A stretch of 64,000 nt of DNA from JAGNXB01 sp964471595 (lineage in GTDB: Bacteria > Bacteroidota > Bacteroidia > Chitinophagales > Saprospiraceae), in NCBI GenBank assembly GCA_964471595.1, contig CAYYGN010000015.1, positions 1-64,000 on the forward strand. Direction: 5' to 3'. Under the pieces are notes generated by a model. That model was given only the letters and a program-made list of their open reading frames with translations, ran no database searches and had not been told where the DNA came from. Made by a program: the position numbers and the translations under genes. Positions 9,027 through 17,365 of this stretch are shown here, piece by piece (within the stretch, counting starts at the first letter, position 1; the number at the start of each line of letters is the position of its first letter).

Positions 9027-9653
9027 ATGAACCCTATATATCCCCTTCGAGACCGCATGGTATCCAGGGTCCAACGCGAAAGACGCCAAGGTCACAAAGG
9101 ATTGGTGGTTTGGATGACGGGGCTTTCAGGCAGCGGTAAAAGCACCCTGGCCCTCGCCCTGGAAAGGAGGCTGTTTGATGAACATTGTCAGGGAATTCTT
9201 CTGGATGGAGACAACCTGAGGAACGGGATCAGCAGCGGACTGGGATTTCACGAAGAGGACCGGTTGGAAAACGTCCGCCGTGTGGCGGAAACCGCAAGAC
9301 TTTTCCTGGATGCCGGCTGGGTTGCCATTTGCTCATTGATCAGTCCTTCCCGCTCCATGAGGGACCTTGCCCGTTCCATTGTCGGCAACGAGGATTTCCT
9401 TGAAGTCTTTGTTGACGCCCCTGTCGAAGTCTGTGCCTCCCGGGATGTGAAAGGGCTGTACCGGATGGCCAACGAAGGAGCCCTGAGCGGATTTACAGGA
9501 TTGGACGCCCCGTACGAGCCTCCCTCGCATCCCGATCTCCACTTGCCTACTGCCGAACTCTCCCCGGAGGATTGTCTTGACCTGCTCCATCAGGAAGTCG
9601 TTCGCAGAATTGGCCCTTCTCCTTCCCTGCAGGACAATAAAGCCCCATGCTGA
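9027..9653 (+). CDS. cysC: Adenylylsulfate kinase
   Basis: CysC phosphorylates APS to PAPS, the donor for sulfotransferases or for sulfite production. This 208-residue protein has the P-loop GLSGSGKST (residues 32-40), the LDGDNLRNGISSGLGF substrate motif, and CSLISPSRSMRD followed by FVDAPVEVCASRDVKGLY, all typical of the family. The gene overlaps cysD by 7 bases. Here cysC is a separate gene and not fused to cysN. No sulfite or PAPS reductase lies near, and the neighbours make sugar nucleotides, so sulfation of a polysaccharide is the likelier use. Confidence 0.95.
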   Translation: MNPIYPLRDRMVSRVQRERRQGHKGLVVWMTGLSGSGKSTLALALERRLFDEHCQGILLDGDNLRNGISSGLGFHEEDRLENVRRVAETARLFLDAGWVAICSLISPSRSMRDLARSIVGNEDFLEVFVDAPVEVCASRDVKGLYRMANEGALSGFTGLDAPYEPPSHPDLHLPTAELSPEDCLDLLHQEVVRRIGPSPSLQDNKAPC

Positions 9654-10552
9654 ACTATCAACTCAATCATATCCGGGAACTCGAGAGCGAATCGATTTTC
9701 ATCATTCGTGAAGTGGCCGCGCAATTTGACAACCCGGTCATTCTTTTCTCCGGCGGCAAGGACAGCATTCTGATGACCTACCTGGCTGTCAAAGCATTCC
9801 ATCCGGCCCGCTTGCCATTCCCTTTGCTTCATATCGACACGGGACACAATTTCCCGGAAACCCTGGCTTACAGGGATGAATTGGCTGCCCGCTATGGCCT
9901 CAAATTGATCACGGCATCCGTTCAGGATGCCATAGATCGCGGCGAAGTGACCGAAGAGAAGGGTTTCAATGCCTCGCGCAATTACCTCCAGACGCACGTC
10001 TTGCTGGATGCCCTGGGGAAAGGCCGTTTTGATGCCGCCCTGGGCGGTGGAAGAAGGGATGAGGAAAAAGCCAGGGCCAAGGAACGGTTTTTCTCTCACC
10101 GGGACGAATTCGGACAATGGGACCCGAAGAATCAGCGCCCGGAACTTTGGCGATTGTTCAACGGGCGGAAACATTTGGGCGAACATTTTCGCATTTTCCC
10201 AATCTCCAACTGGACGGAGCTGGATGTATGGCAATACCTGGCTGCTGAAAAAGTACCCCTGCCTTCCTTGTATTTTTCTCATGAAAGGGAGGTGATCCGG
10301 CGTGACGGCATCCTGCTGGCCACATCTCCTCATTTGGTCCGCAAACCCGGAGAGGAAGCCTTTCTGGCACGAGTGCGTTGCAGGACCATAGGTGACACGA
10401 CCTGTACGGGAGTGTGGGAGTCCGATGCCATCACTATTGAAGAAATCATTGCCGAAGTAGCCACTTCACGAATGACCGAGAGAGGGGGTAGGGCAGATGA
10501 TCGTCGCTCTGAAACGGCGATGGAAGACAGAAAAAAAGAAGGCTATTTCTGA
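9647..10552 (+). CDS. cysD: Sulfate adenylyltransferase subunit 2
   Basis: This 301-residue catalytic subunit of ATP sulfurylase makes APS from sulfate and ATP together with the GTPase CysN. It has the PP-loop motif FSGGKDSILM (about residues 34-43), HIDTGHNFPET, GGGRRDEEKARAKER and the C-terminal RCRTIGDTTCTG segment, all characteristic of CysD. It overlaps cysC and is followed 16 bases later by the probable cysN ATG. The order cysC-cysD-cysN shows one sulfate-activation operon inside the polysaccharide cluster. Confidence 0.96.
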   Translation: MLNYQLNHIRELESESIFIIREVAAQFDNPVILFSGGKDSILMTYLAVKAFHPARLPFPLLHIDTGHNFPETLAYRDELAARYGLKLITASVQDAIDRGEVTEEKGFNASRNYLQTHVLLDALGKGRFDAALGGGRRDEEKARAKERFFSHRDEFGQWDPKNQRPELWRLFNGRKHLGEHFRIFPISNWTELDVWQYLAAEKVPLPSLYFSHEREVIRRDGILLATSPHLVRKPGEEAFLARVRCRTIGDTTCTGVWESDAITIEEIIAEVATSRMTERGGRADDRRSETAMEDRKKEGYF

Positions 10553-10568
10553 CCGCTCATTCAATGCC

Positions 10569-11816
10569 ATGACCGAATTGTTGCGCTTTACCACCGCTGG
10601 CTCCGTGGACGATGGAAAATCCACCCTGATCGGGCGGTTGCTCTATGACACCAAGTCCATCTTTGATGACCAGTATGAAGCCATCCGGACCGCCTCGGAG
10701 CGCCGTGGGGAGGAGGGTATCAATCTGGCATTGCTGACCGATGGTTTGAAAGCCGAACGCGAGCAGGGCATCACCATTGATGTGGCTTACCGCTATTTTG
10801 CCACACCACGCCGGAAATTCATTATTGCGGATACACCGGGTCACATCCAGTACACCCGCAACATGGTCACTGGCGCCTCTACAGCCAATGTAGCGCTGAT
10901 CCTCATCGATGCCCGTCAGGGTGTGGTCGAGCAAACCCGCCGGCATGCCATCATCGCCAGCCTTTTACAAATCCCGCATCTCGTCTTTTGCATCAACAAG
11001 ATGGACCTCGTCCAGTGGGGCCGCGACCGCTATGAGACCATCCGGGAAGAACTGGAAGGATTTACCGGAAAGCTGGACGTGAGTGACATCAGTTATATCC
11101 CGCTTTCCGCCTTGCTGGGAGACAATCTGGTTCACCGCTCCGTTCACATGGACTGGTATGAAGGACCCACCCTGCTGTACTATCTGGAAAATGTCCATAT
11201 CGCCAGTGATTACAATCTCATTGATACCCGTTTTCCCGTCCAGTATGTGATCAGGCCCAATACGGATGCCTGGCATGATTACCGGGGATACGCCGGACAA
11301 GTCGCCGGAGGTGTGCTCCGCAAAGGCGACGATGTCATGATCCTTCCCAGTGGATTTACCTCTCGCATAGCAGCCATTGATACATTTGACGGAGAGGTGG
11401 AAGAAGCCTTTCCTCCCATGTCCGTATCCATATTGCTGGAGGATGATATTGATGTCGGTCGGGGAGACATGATTGTCCGCGCCAACAACCGCTGCCAGGT
11501 CGGGCAGGACCTCGATCTCATGATTTGCTGGTTTGATGCCGCACGGCAATTGCAGCCCAATGGCAAATACCTCATCCGCCACACGACCAATGAAGCCCGC
11601 TGTCTGATCAAGGAGATACGCTACCGGATGGATATCAATACGCTCCACCGGGAGATGGGAAATCCCGTAATCCGGCACAATGACATAGCCCGGATTTCCA
11701 TCAGAACCACACGCCCGTTGCTATTTGATCCCTACCGCCGCAACCGCCAGACGGGATCGGTCATCCTTATTGACGAAGGAACATTCAACACAGTGGCAGC
11801 CGGAATGATCGTTTGA
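10569..11816 (+). CDS. cysN: Sulfate adenylyltransferase subunit 1 (GTPase)
   Basis: CysN couples GTP hydrolysis to APS formation by CysD. The 415-residue protein has G1 GSVDDGKST, the switch motif EQGITIDVAYRYF, G3 DTPGH and G4 NKMD, then the EF-Tu-like beta-barrel domains. The ATG at 10569 gives MTELLRFTTAGSVDDGKST; an upstream in-frame start would overlap cysD and add a basic stretch that does not look like the family. There is no C-terminal APS kinase domain, which agrees with the separate cysC. About 5 bases after the stop there is a GC hairpin (TGCCCC/GGGGCA), without a clear T-run. Confidence 0.95.
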   Translation: MTELLRFTTAGSVDDGKSTLIGRLLYDTKSIFDDQYEAIRTASERRGEEGINLALLTDGLKAEREQGITIDVAYRYFATPRRKFIIADTPGHIQYTRNMVTGASTANVALILIDARQGVVEQTRRHAIIASLLQIPHLVFCINKMDLVQWGRDRYETIREELEGFTGKLDVSDISYIPLSALLGDNLVHRSVHMDWYEGPTLLYYLENVHIASDYNLIDTRFPVQYVIRPNTDAWHDYRGYAGQVAGGVLRKGDDVMILPSGFTSRIAAIDTFDGEVEEAFPPMSVSILLEDDIDVGRGDMIVRANNRCQVGQDLDLMICWFDAARQLQPNGKYLIRHTTNEARCLIKEIRYRMDINTLHREMGNPVIRHNDIARISIRTTRPLLFDPYRRNRQTGSVILIDEGTFNTVAAGMIV

Positions 11817-11882
11817 GTGCCCCCAAGCCTTCGGGGCAGCGTACCTTTACGAATCATCCGTATCCCTTATAACGCCAGCTGA

Positions 11883-12878
11883 TTGTCCGCATCCCCGCCT
11901 CATACTCCCTACAGGTTCGCATTGATCGGCGCAGCCGGTTTTGTGGCTCCCCGTCACCTGCAGGCCATCCGTCAAACAGGCCATCAATTGGTAGCCGCTT
12001 ATGACCTCCATGATTCCGTTGGAGTGATGGACAGCTACTTTCCCGAGGCCGATTTCTTTGTCGAATTCGAACGTTTTGACCGGCATCTGGACCGGTTGCG
12101 TCGGGCTGGCCGGGGCATTCACTATTTGAGTATCTGTTCGCCCAATTATTTGCACGATGCCCATATCCGTTTCGGACTTCGCCTGGGAGCGCGCGTAATC
12201 TGTGAAAAACCACTGGTCCTCAACCCGTGGAATGTGGATGCACTGGCCGGGATTGTCCGTGAAACAGGTCTGGAGGTTTACAACATCCTTCAGTTGCGCC
12301 TTCACCCGTCCGTGATCGCATTGCGCCAACAGCAACAAAGCCAACAGACGGAACAAAAACCGGACATAGAATTGACTTATATCACCGCCAGAGGACATTG
12401 GTACTACACCTCCTGGAAAGGGGACATCCTTCGATCTGGCGGGATCGCGACCAATATCGGCGTCCATTTTTTCGACATGCTGATCTGGATTTTTGGCCCC
12501 GTAGTTCGCAATGTCATTCATGTCCATACCCACGACCGGGCTGCCGGATTTCTGGAGCTGGAGAGGGCCCGAATCCGATGGTTTCTGAGCATCGATGCAG
12601 ACACTTTGCCCGGAGAAGCGAAATCTCAAGGCAAACGGACCTGGCGGTCGTTGACTATTGGAGGCCGGCAATTCGAATTCAGCGACGGCTTTGGTGATTT
12701 GCACACCCTCAGCTATCAGGGCATTTTGCAAGGAGAGGGCTTTACCCTGGAGGAAGCGAGACCGGCCATAGAAGTCGTACATGCCATTCGCCACCAGTTG
12801 CCCGTCGGTCTGACCGGCGACTTCCACCCTTACGCCGCCCTCCCGCTCAAGCGACACCCTTTCCTTCCGGAATCCTGA
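11883..12878 (+). CDS. Sugar-nucleotide 3-dehydrogenase, Gfo/Idh family (WlbA/WbpB)
   Basis: This 331-residue oxidoreductase would oxidise C3 of UDP-GlcNAcA before amination. The N-terminal Rossmann fold starts RFALIGAAGFVAPRHL; CEKPLVLNPW, VYNILQLRLHPSVIAL, SWKGDILRSGGIATNIGVHF and FDMLIWIFG match WlbA/WbpB closely. The start is TTG at 11883 because no ATG fits between the last in-frame stop and the fold. A -7-like TACCTTTA lies at 11842-11849. With the TviB-type dehydrogenase and the WbpD acetyltransferase it forms three of the four steps to a 2,3-diacetamido uronate; the aminotransferase (WbpE/WlbC) is missing here. Confidence 0.88.
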   Translation: MSASPPHTPYRFALIGAAGFVAPRHLQAIRQTGHQLVAAYDLHDSVGVMDSYFPEADFFVEFERFDRHLDRLRRAGRGIHYLSICSPNYLHDAHIRFGLRLGARVICEKPLVLNPWNVDALAGIVRETGLEVYNILQLRLHPSVIALRQQQQSQQTEQKPDIELTYITARGHWYYTSWKGDILRSGGIATNIGVHFFDMLIWIFGPVVRNVIHVHTHDRAAGFLELERARIRWFLSIDADTLPGEAKSQGKRTWRSLTIGGRQFEFSDGFGDLHTLSYQGILQGEGFTLEEARPAIEVVHAIRHQLPVGLTGDFHPYAALPLKRHPFLPES

Positions 12879-12917
12879 TTCTTTACAGGATCCAATTTCT
12901 GCTTGCCGGCCGTGCCC

Positions 12918-12925
12918 TACCTTTG
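12918..12925 (+). promoter_or_regulatory. -7 box TACCTTTG upstream of epimerase
   Basis: TACCTTTG is a perfect TAnnTTTG box in the 115-base gap before the epimerase, about 70 bases from its TTG start. No well-spaced TTG is seen. It may give the epimerase a promoter of its own within the operon. Confidence 0.3.
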
Positions 12926-12993
12926 CTTTGTCCAACGGCCGGTCTGAACCCTGACGGATGGACCCCTTTCGTTGACCTCCTAAATACTCCCCT

Positions 12994-14079
12994 TTGAGGA
13001 TTCTGGTCACCGGTGCAGCCGGTTTTATCGGTTTTCATTTGGTCAAGAGGTTGCTTGAGACCGGGAATGAGGTTGTCGGCGTGGACAATGTCAATGACTA
13101 TTATGATCCCAACCTGAAGTGGGACCGGTTGGCAGAACTGGGTATCGAAATGACGGATTACGGGATGGAAACCACTTCGGCCATTTTTCCCCGGTTCCGC
13201 TTCCTGCGGGCTTCTCTGGAAGAGGAATCCACGGTACCGACGCTTTTCCGGGGCAAGCGGTTTGATGTTGTCGTCCATCTCGCCGCCCAGGCAGGCGTTC
13301 GCTACAGTCTCGTCAATCCCATGGCCTATATCCAGAGCAACATTGTCGGATTTGCCCGCCTGTTGGAAGGCTGCCGACATTCCGGAGCGGGTCACCTGGT
13401 GTACGCCTCCAGTTCCAGTGTCTATGGCCTCAATGAAACACAGCCGTTTTCCGTGCATGACAATGTAGATCATCCGGTTTCCCTGTATGCGGCCAGTAAA
13501 AAGAGCAATGAATTGATGGCACATAGCTACAGCCATCTTTATCACCTGCCTGCCACAGGACTTCGTTTTTTTACCGTTTACGGCCCCTGGGGCAGACCTG
13601 ATATGGCCCTCTTCCTTTTTACCCGGGCCATGCAGGAAGGCAATCCGATCCGGGTTTTCAATCTTGGCCAAATGGTCAGGGATTTCACCTATATCGACGA
13701 CATCGTCGAGGGCGTGATGCGCGTCATCGGCCATCCTCCAACGGGCAACCCGGATTGGTCGGGTTTGCGCCCCGATCCTTCATCATCGCCGGCTCCCTGG
13801 CGGATTTACAACATAGGGAATCACCAACCTGTCCCACTCCTGTCTTTCATCCAAGCCCTGGAAGAGGCCCTGGGCCTGGAGGCAAAGAAGGAATTCATGG
13901 ACATGCAACCCGGAGATGTGCCTGCCACTTTTGCTGATGTTTCCGAGCTGGTACGGGATACCGGATATCAGCCTTCCACGCCCGTAAAAGAGGGTATCCG
14001 GCGGTTTGTCGCTTGGTATAATGCCTATTACCGGAACGGTGACAAAGCCCGGACCCCGCCCGCCGAAATCACGTCATGA
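12994..14079 (+). CDS. UDP-glucuronate 4-epimerase-like SDR
   Basis: This 361-residue extended short-chain dehydrogenase has the NAD motif GAAGFIGFHL (residues 8-17), VDNVNDYYDPNLKWDRL, the catalytic ASSSSVYG and YAASKKSNE (the Tyr-x3-Lys pair), and RFFTVYGPWGRPDMALF. These match UDP-glucuronate 4-epimerases that make UDP-galacturonate for surface polysaccharide. The start is TTG at 12994, placing the glycine motif at the usual distance from the N-terminus. It closes the sugar-nucleotide operon. A related nucleotide-sugar epimerase specificity cannot be excluded. Confidence 0.88.
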   Translation: MRILVTGAAGFIGFHLVKRLLETGNEVVGVDNVNDYYDPNLKWDRLAELGIEMTDYGMETTSAIFPRFRFLRASLEEESTVPTLFRGKRFDVVVHLAAQAGVRYSLVNPMAYIQSNIVGFARLLEGCRHSGAGHLVYASSSSVYGLNETQPFSVHDNVDHPVSLYAASKKSNELMAHSYSHLYHLPATGLRFFTVYGPWGRPDMALFLFTRAMQEGNPIRVFNLGQMVRDFTYIDDIVEGVMRVIGHPPTGNPDWSGLRPDPSSSPAPWRIYNIGNHQPVPLLSFIQALEEALGLEAKKEFMDMQPGDVPATFADVSELVRDTGYQPSTPVKEGIRRFVAWYNAYYRNGDKARTPPAEITS

Positions 14080-14245
14080 ATGGCTATTCCTCTCCCCGAA
14101 CACAGAAGAGGCTAAACGACTACAAGCCGTAACGGGAATGCCATCTGTCCTTCAGTTGGCGAATTTCAACCACAAGGATGTCCCTGATGATCTCGAGCAT
14201 GCCCTGAAAATGGTAGCTCCGGCACTTGGCCGTGTCAGAACATGA
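14006..14245 (+). CDS. Doubtful small ORF after epimerase
   Basis: This is a 79-codon frame starting TTG that overlaps the epimerase end by 74 bases and the beta-barrel gene end by 11. Only the last ~55 residues (from HEWLFLSPNTEE to PALGRVRT) lie outside known genes. Their composition is protein-like, but I recognise no family. It may be a gene remnant or chance. Confidence 0.15.
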   Translation: MSLGIMPITGTVTKPGPRPPKSRHEWLFLSPNTEEAKRLQAVTGMPSVLQLANFNHKDVPDDLEHALKMVAPALGRVRT

Positions 14246-14924
14246 CTCCGATCCGGAAGACAAGTTTGTTGAGCTCGTTTTTCCCTCCGTTAACTTCGGA
14301 ATCGGAAGTTACGTCGGTAAATCCCTGCTGAAAATACAGTCCACCGATCAGAGAGGTGGTTGAGCTCAGGGCATACTCCACACCACCGCCAAATCCCCAT
14401 GACAGATTGAGCCAGCGGGTATCTTCAGCAATATTCTCGTTATCTCCTTCACGGACACCCAGATCTCCTCTCGCCTGGGTGCAAAAGCCCAACGAGAAAA
14501 TGGGAAGCTCGGCATAATACCGGATGTATCCGATCTCTTGTGTACGCATGCGAAAGGCAATCGGAATCTCGACATATTGGAGGCGATAACGCACCGAACT
14601 CCCGGCGGGCAGAATACGGAAGGATTCCTGGCTGAGATTGGATTCGGGAAAAACAATTCCTCCATCACTGTGCAGGAGTTTGCCCCCATTGCGAAAACTG
14701 ATCCCGAGACCGGTCTTGATGGCGTAGAATTCCCGGAAATAGAACTCTCCGTTCATGACCAATTGGAAGCCCATATTGACCCCATCGCTTTTGACCGTTT
14801 TGATATCCGAACTGAGCCAGGAAATGAAAGGGCTGGCTTCAAATCCAAACCGAATATCCGAATACTGACCTTTGGCAAAGCCCGGAACCATCAGAATGAG
14901 GAAGAGGAATGTTGTGGCTCTCAT
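14235..14924 (-). CDS. Outer-membrane beta-barrel protein (PorT-like)
   Basis: This 229-residue protein has a signal peptide (MRATTFLFLILMVPGFAKG) followed by alternating strands rich in Gly, Tyr and Phe and ending in a C-terminal FRIGVMF, the usual ending of an outer-membrane barrel. It has the size and style of the Bacteroidota PorT-like/OmpW-like porin families. The ATG at 14924 is preferred because it starts the signal peptide directly; the frame continues 18 codons further upstream without support. It is divergent from gldB across an 86-base gap containing an inverted repeat. The role is unknown. Confidence 0.75.
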   Translation of the reverse strand: MRATTFLFLILMVPGFAKGQYSDIRFGFEASPFISWLSSDIKTVKSDGVNMGFQLVMNGEFYFREFYAIKTGLGISFRNGGKLLHSDGGIVFPESNLSQESFRILPAGSSVRYRLQYVEIPIAFRMRTQEIGYIRYYAELPIFSLGFCTQARGDLGVREGDNENIAEDTRWLNLSWGFGGGVEYALSSTTSLIGGLYFQQGFTDVTSDSEVNGGKNELNKLVFRIGVMF

Positions 14925-14982
14925 AAGAATGGATTTTGACGGATACAGAGAAAAGACTTGTGTACCAGAGCGTCGCAAATAT

Positions 14983-15005
14983 GCGTTTATTTACCCGGTA
15001 AACGC
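14983..15005. promoter_or_regulatory. Inverted repeat between barrel gene and gldB
   Basis: GCGTTTA, nine bases, TAAACGC: a perfect 7-bp inverted repeat that ends five bases before the gldB ATG and lies in the only gap shared by two divergent genes. It could be an operator or a hairpin in the gldB leader. No T-run follows. Confidence 0.3.
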
Positions 15006-15010
15006 ACACC

Positions 15011-16057
15011 ATGCGCCTAAAGTACCTCTCAGGCCTTTTGACCCTCACCCTTCTGTTGGCCGAAATCTCTGCCTGCAAGGATGAACCCGATCTCGTTCGG
15101 CCGGATGTATCCGGTATCCAGGTGGATACCCGGATTCGTCGTTTTGAACGGGATCTTTTTGCCATGGATACCAGCCGGATGGAAGCTGAGCGCGCCCGTC
15201 TGGATACGCTGTATGGCGAATTTGCCCGGATATTTTTCCATCGGATTTTGGGCATTGACCAGCCCCAGATTGCACCGGAAGGCCCGGACGCCTACCTGAA
15301 AGGGTTTGTCGTCCATCCTGAAACCCGCAAATTGCATGACACCATCCAACTGGCCTATCCGGACCTTTCCCGGGAAAAAGAAATCTTTGACCAGGCCTTC
15401 CGGTATCTCCTGCATTACTTTCCGGAACGCCCTCTTCCCACGATCACGACCTTTCTTTCCGAGTATTCCATAGCGAATTTCATTTATGGTGAGGACGAAC
15501 TGGCGATCGGCCTGGATCTGTATCTGGGTGAGGACTATCCCTACAGCCGGGTTGATCCCACCAATCCCCTGTTTTCTCTATATCTGACCCGCACCTACAA
15601 CCGCGACCATCTGGTTCCGCGAACCATCAAGCCACTGGTGGAGGACCTGGTGGGGCCTCCGGCAGGAGAACGACTTGTCGACCACATCATCCGGAACGGC
15701 AAGGTCCTGTATATCCTTGACCTCATTCTCCCGGGTGTACAAGACTCCTCCATCCTGGCCTACACGCCCCAACAACTCCAGTGGGTGTCCGAAAATGAAA
15801 GAGATATTTGGGCCTTCTTTTCGAGTGAAAACCTTTTGTACAGTACGGATTGGAAGAAATATCGCAAATACGTCGAGTTCAGCCCTCATTCACCCGGCAT
15901 GCCCGAAGAAGCCCCCGGGCGAACCGGCGACTGGATTGGCATGCGGATAGCCAGAGCCTGGATGGACCGGCATCCTGATGCCGGTCTTGCCGAACTTGTG
16001 GCCCAACGGGACGCTCAAACCTTTCTGGAGGAATCCCGCTATAAACCGAGAAGATAA
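15011..16057 (+). CDS. gldB: Gliding motility lipoprotein GldB
   Basis: This 348-residue lipoprotein has a signal peptide with lipobox LLAEISAC (cysteine 22). The sequence pattern (RRFERDLFAMD near the N-terminus, DTIQLAYPDL, YSIANFIYGEDELAIGLDLYLGEDYPY, and FSPGMPEEAPGRTGDWIG-like C-terminal part) matches GldB, which is needed for gliding in Flavobacterium johnsoniae and is kept with the type IX secretion and gliding set in Bacteroidota. The central region has the fold of a DUF2268-like metallopeptidase relative, but no HEXXH is present. Its partners GldC and GldD are not in this window. Confidence 0.85.
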   Translation: MRLKYLSGLLTLTLLLAEISACKDEPDLVRPDVSGIQVDTRIRRFERDLFAMDTSRMEAERARLDTLYGEFARIFFHRILGIDQPQIAPEGPDAYLKGFVVHPETRKLHDTIQLAYPDLSREKEIFDQAFRYLLHYFPERPLPTITTFLSEYSIANFIYGEDELAIGLDLYLGEDYPYSRVDPTNPLFSLYLTRTYNRDHLVPRTIKPLVEDLVGPPAGERLVDHIIRNGKVLYILDLILPGVQDSSILAYTPQQLQWVSENERDIWAFFSSENLLYSTDWKKYRKYVEFSPHSPGMPEEAPGRTGDWIGMRIARAWMDRHPDAGLAELVAQRDAQTFLEESRYKPRR

Positions 16058-16080
16058 CGCCCAGGGACCGCCTGTCTCCG

Positions 16081-16088
16081 TATCTTTG
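16081..16088 (+). promoter_or_regulatory. -7 box TATCTTTG
   Basis: TATCTTTG is a perfect TAnnTTTG box followed by CC, 13 bases before the ATG at 16102. Transcription would start only a few bases before the start codon. No clear -33 TTG is seen. Confidence 0.4.
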
Positions 16089-16101
16089 CCAAAATCCTTT
16101 C

Positions 16102-17058
16102 ATGATGCGTGAACGGGCCATTCCATTGGTCGATCTGCATACCTTCATCCATGGCCATTCACGGGAAAGACAGGCCTTCGTGGACGCCCTGGGTGACGCT
16201 TTTCACACCGCAGGATTTGTCGGTGTGGTCCGGCACGGTATCCCCGAGGACCTCGTTCAGCGTTTTTACGATGAATCCAGGGCTTTCTTTGCCCTCCCCG
16301 AAGAAGTAAAAAGGCAATACGAAATTCCGGGAATGGCCGGGCAAAGGGGTTATACCCGTTTTGGTCAGGAGCACGCCAAGCAGTCGAAAGTAGCCGACCT
16401 GAAGGAATTCTTCCAGATCGGCCAGACCGTGACCGACCACGCTGCCCTCAAGGATTTCTATCCTTCCAACATCGAGGTAGCTGAACGTCCGCAGTTTCTC
16501 GCGACCGGAGTGGCCCTGTTCCGGGCATTTGAAGAAGCAGGATCCCACTTGCTAAGGGCTATCGCCCTGCATCTGGACCTGGAAGAGGATTATTTTGATG
16601 CCCACATTCATCAGGGCAATTCCATCCTTCGTGCCATACATTATCCACCCATCACGCGTGAACCGGAGAATGCCATTCGCGCTGAACAACATGAGGACAT
16701 CAACCTGATTACCCTCTTGGTGGGCGCTTCTGCCGGGGGCTTGCAATTGTTGACCAAAAAAGGAGGGTGGCGAGACATCATTCCTGAAGAAAATGAAATC
16801 GTGGTGAACGTTGGCGATATGCTACAGCGTTTAACCAACGATTATCTCAAATCCACCACACACCGGGTGGTCAATCCTCCGAGGGAGGAATGGCATTTGC
16901 CCCGCCTTTCCATCCCGTTTTTCCTGCATCCGCGCAGCGAAATGGATCTGACTTGCCTTCCCGCCTGCGTGACGGAAGAGAATCCCCTGCACTATCCGCC
17001 CATCACGGCAGGCGAATACCTGGACGAACGCCTGCGCGAGATAGGACTGAAAAAATGA
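16102..17058 (+). CDS. 2-oxoglutarate/Fe(II) oxygenase, isopenicillin-N-synthase family
   Basis: This is a 318-residue enzyme of the IPNS-like dioxygenase family. The N-terminal DIOX_N part is visible (IPLVDLHTFIHG, FAGFVGVVRHGIPEDL-like, RAFFALPEEVKRQYE); the core has HEDINLITLLVGASAGGLQL (iron ligands His and Asp), then a distal His in STTHRVVNPP and the 2OG-binding R-x-S in RLSIPFF. The substrate of such bacterial members is usually unknown. It is followed by tatA after 27 bases. Two adjacent ATG codons start the frame; either could be used. Confidence 0.88.
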   Translation: MMRERAIPLVDLHTFIHGHSRERQAFVDALGDAFHTAGFVGVVRHGIPEDLVQRFYDESRAFFALPEEVKRQYEIPGMAGQRGYTRFGQEHAKQSKVADLKEFFQIGQTVTDHAALKDFYPSNIEVAERPQFLATGVALFRAFEEAGSHLLRAIALHLDLEEDYFDAHIHQGNSILRAIHYPPITREPENAIRAEQHEDINLITLLVGASAGGLQLLTKKGGWRDIIPEENEIVVNVGDMLQRLTNDYLKSTTHRVVNPPREEWHLPRLSIPFFLHPRSEMDLTCLPACVTEENPLHYPPITAGEYLDERLREIGLKK

Positions 17059-17085
17059 AATTACAACCTTGAAAATCTGCTTCGA

Positions 17086-17328
17086 ATGAATGCGTTCCCC
17101 TGGATATTCAATCTCGGCGGCAGCGAGATCATCATCATCCTGTTTGTCATCCTGTTGCTTTTTGGTGGCCGCAAGATCCCCGAACTCATGCGGGGTCTGG
17201 GTCGCGGCATCCGGGAATTCAACAATGCCCGGAACAGCATAGAGGGCGAAATCCGGGAGGGCATGCGGGAAGCCGACCTGCGCCGACTGGAGGAAAAGGA
17301 AAAGAAGGCTGAGGAGAACAAGGCCTGA
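17086..17328 (+). CDS. tatA: Sec-independent translocase TatA/E subunit
   Basis: This 80-residue protein has the TatA layout: a short N-terminus, one hydrophobic span (SEIIIILFVILLLFGG), the FGGRKIPEL hinge, an amphipathic helix (MRGLGRGIREFNNA) and a charged tail ending in KEKKAEENKA. It forms the pore-like oligomer of twin-arginine export. TatC is not in the window. At least one Tat substrate is encoded nearby in the same genome segment, the RREFIKK protein at 33162-34520. Confidence 0.92.
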   Translation: MNAFPWIFNLGGSEIIIILFVILLLFGGRKIPELMRGLGRGIREFNNARNSIEGEIREGMREADLRRLEEKEKKAEENKA

Positions 17329-17365
17329 TCCCGCTGAACCTCCGGTGCCCGATTCCTCTGTTGCC

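Noticed and set aside
11847..13010. Minus-strand frame of 387 codons across the WlbA gene
   Set aside because: No motif, and it covers a well-supported gene on the other strand and its flanks.
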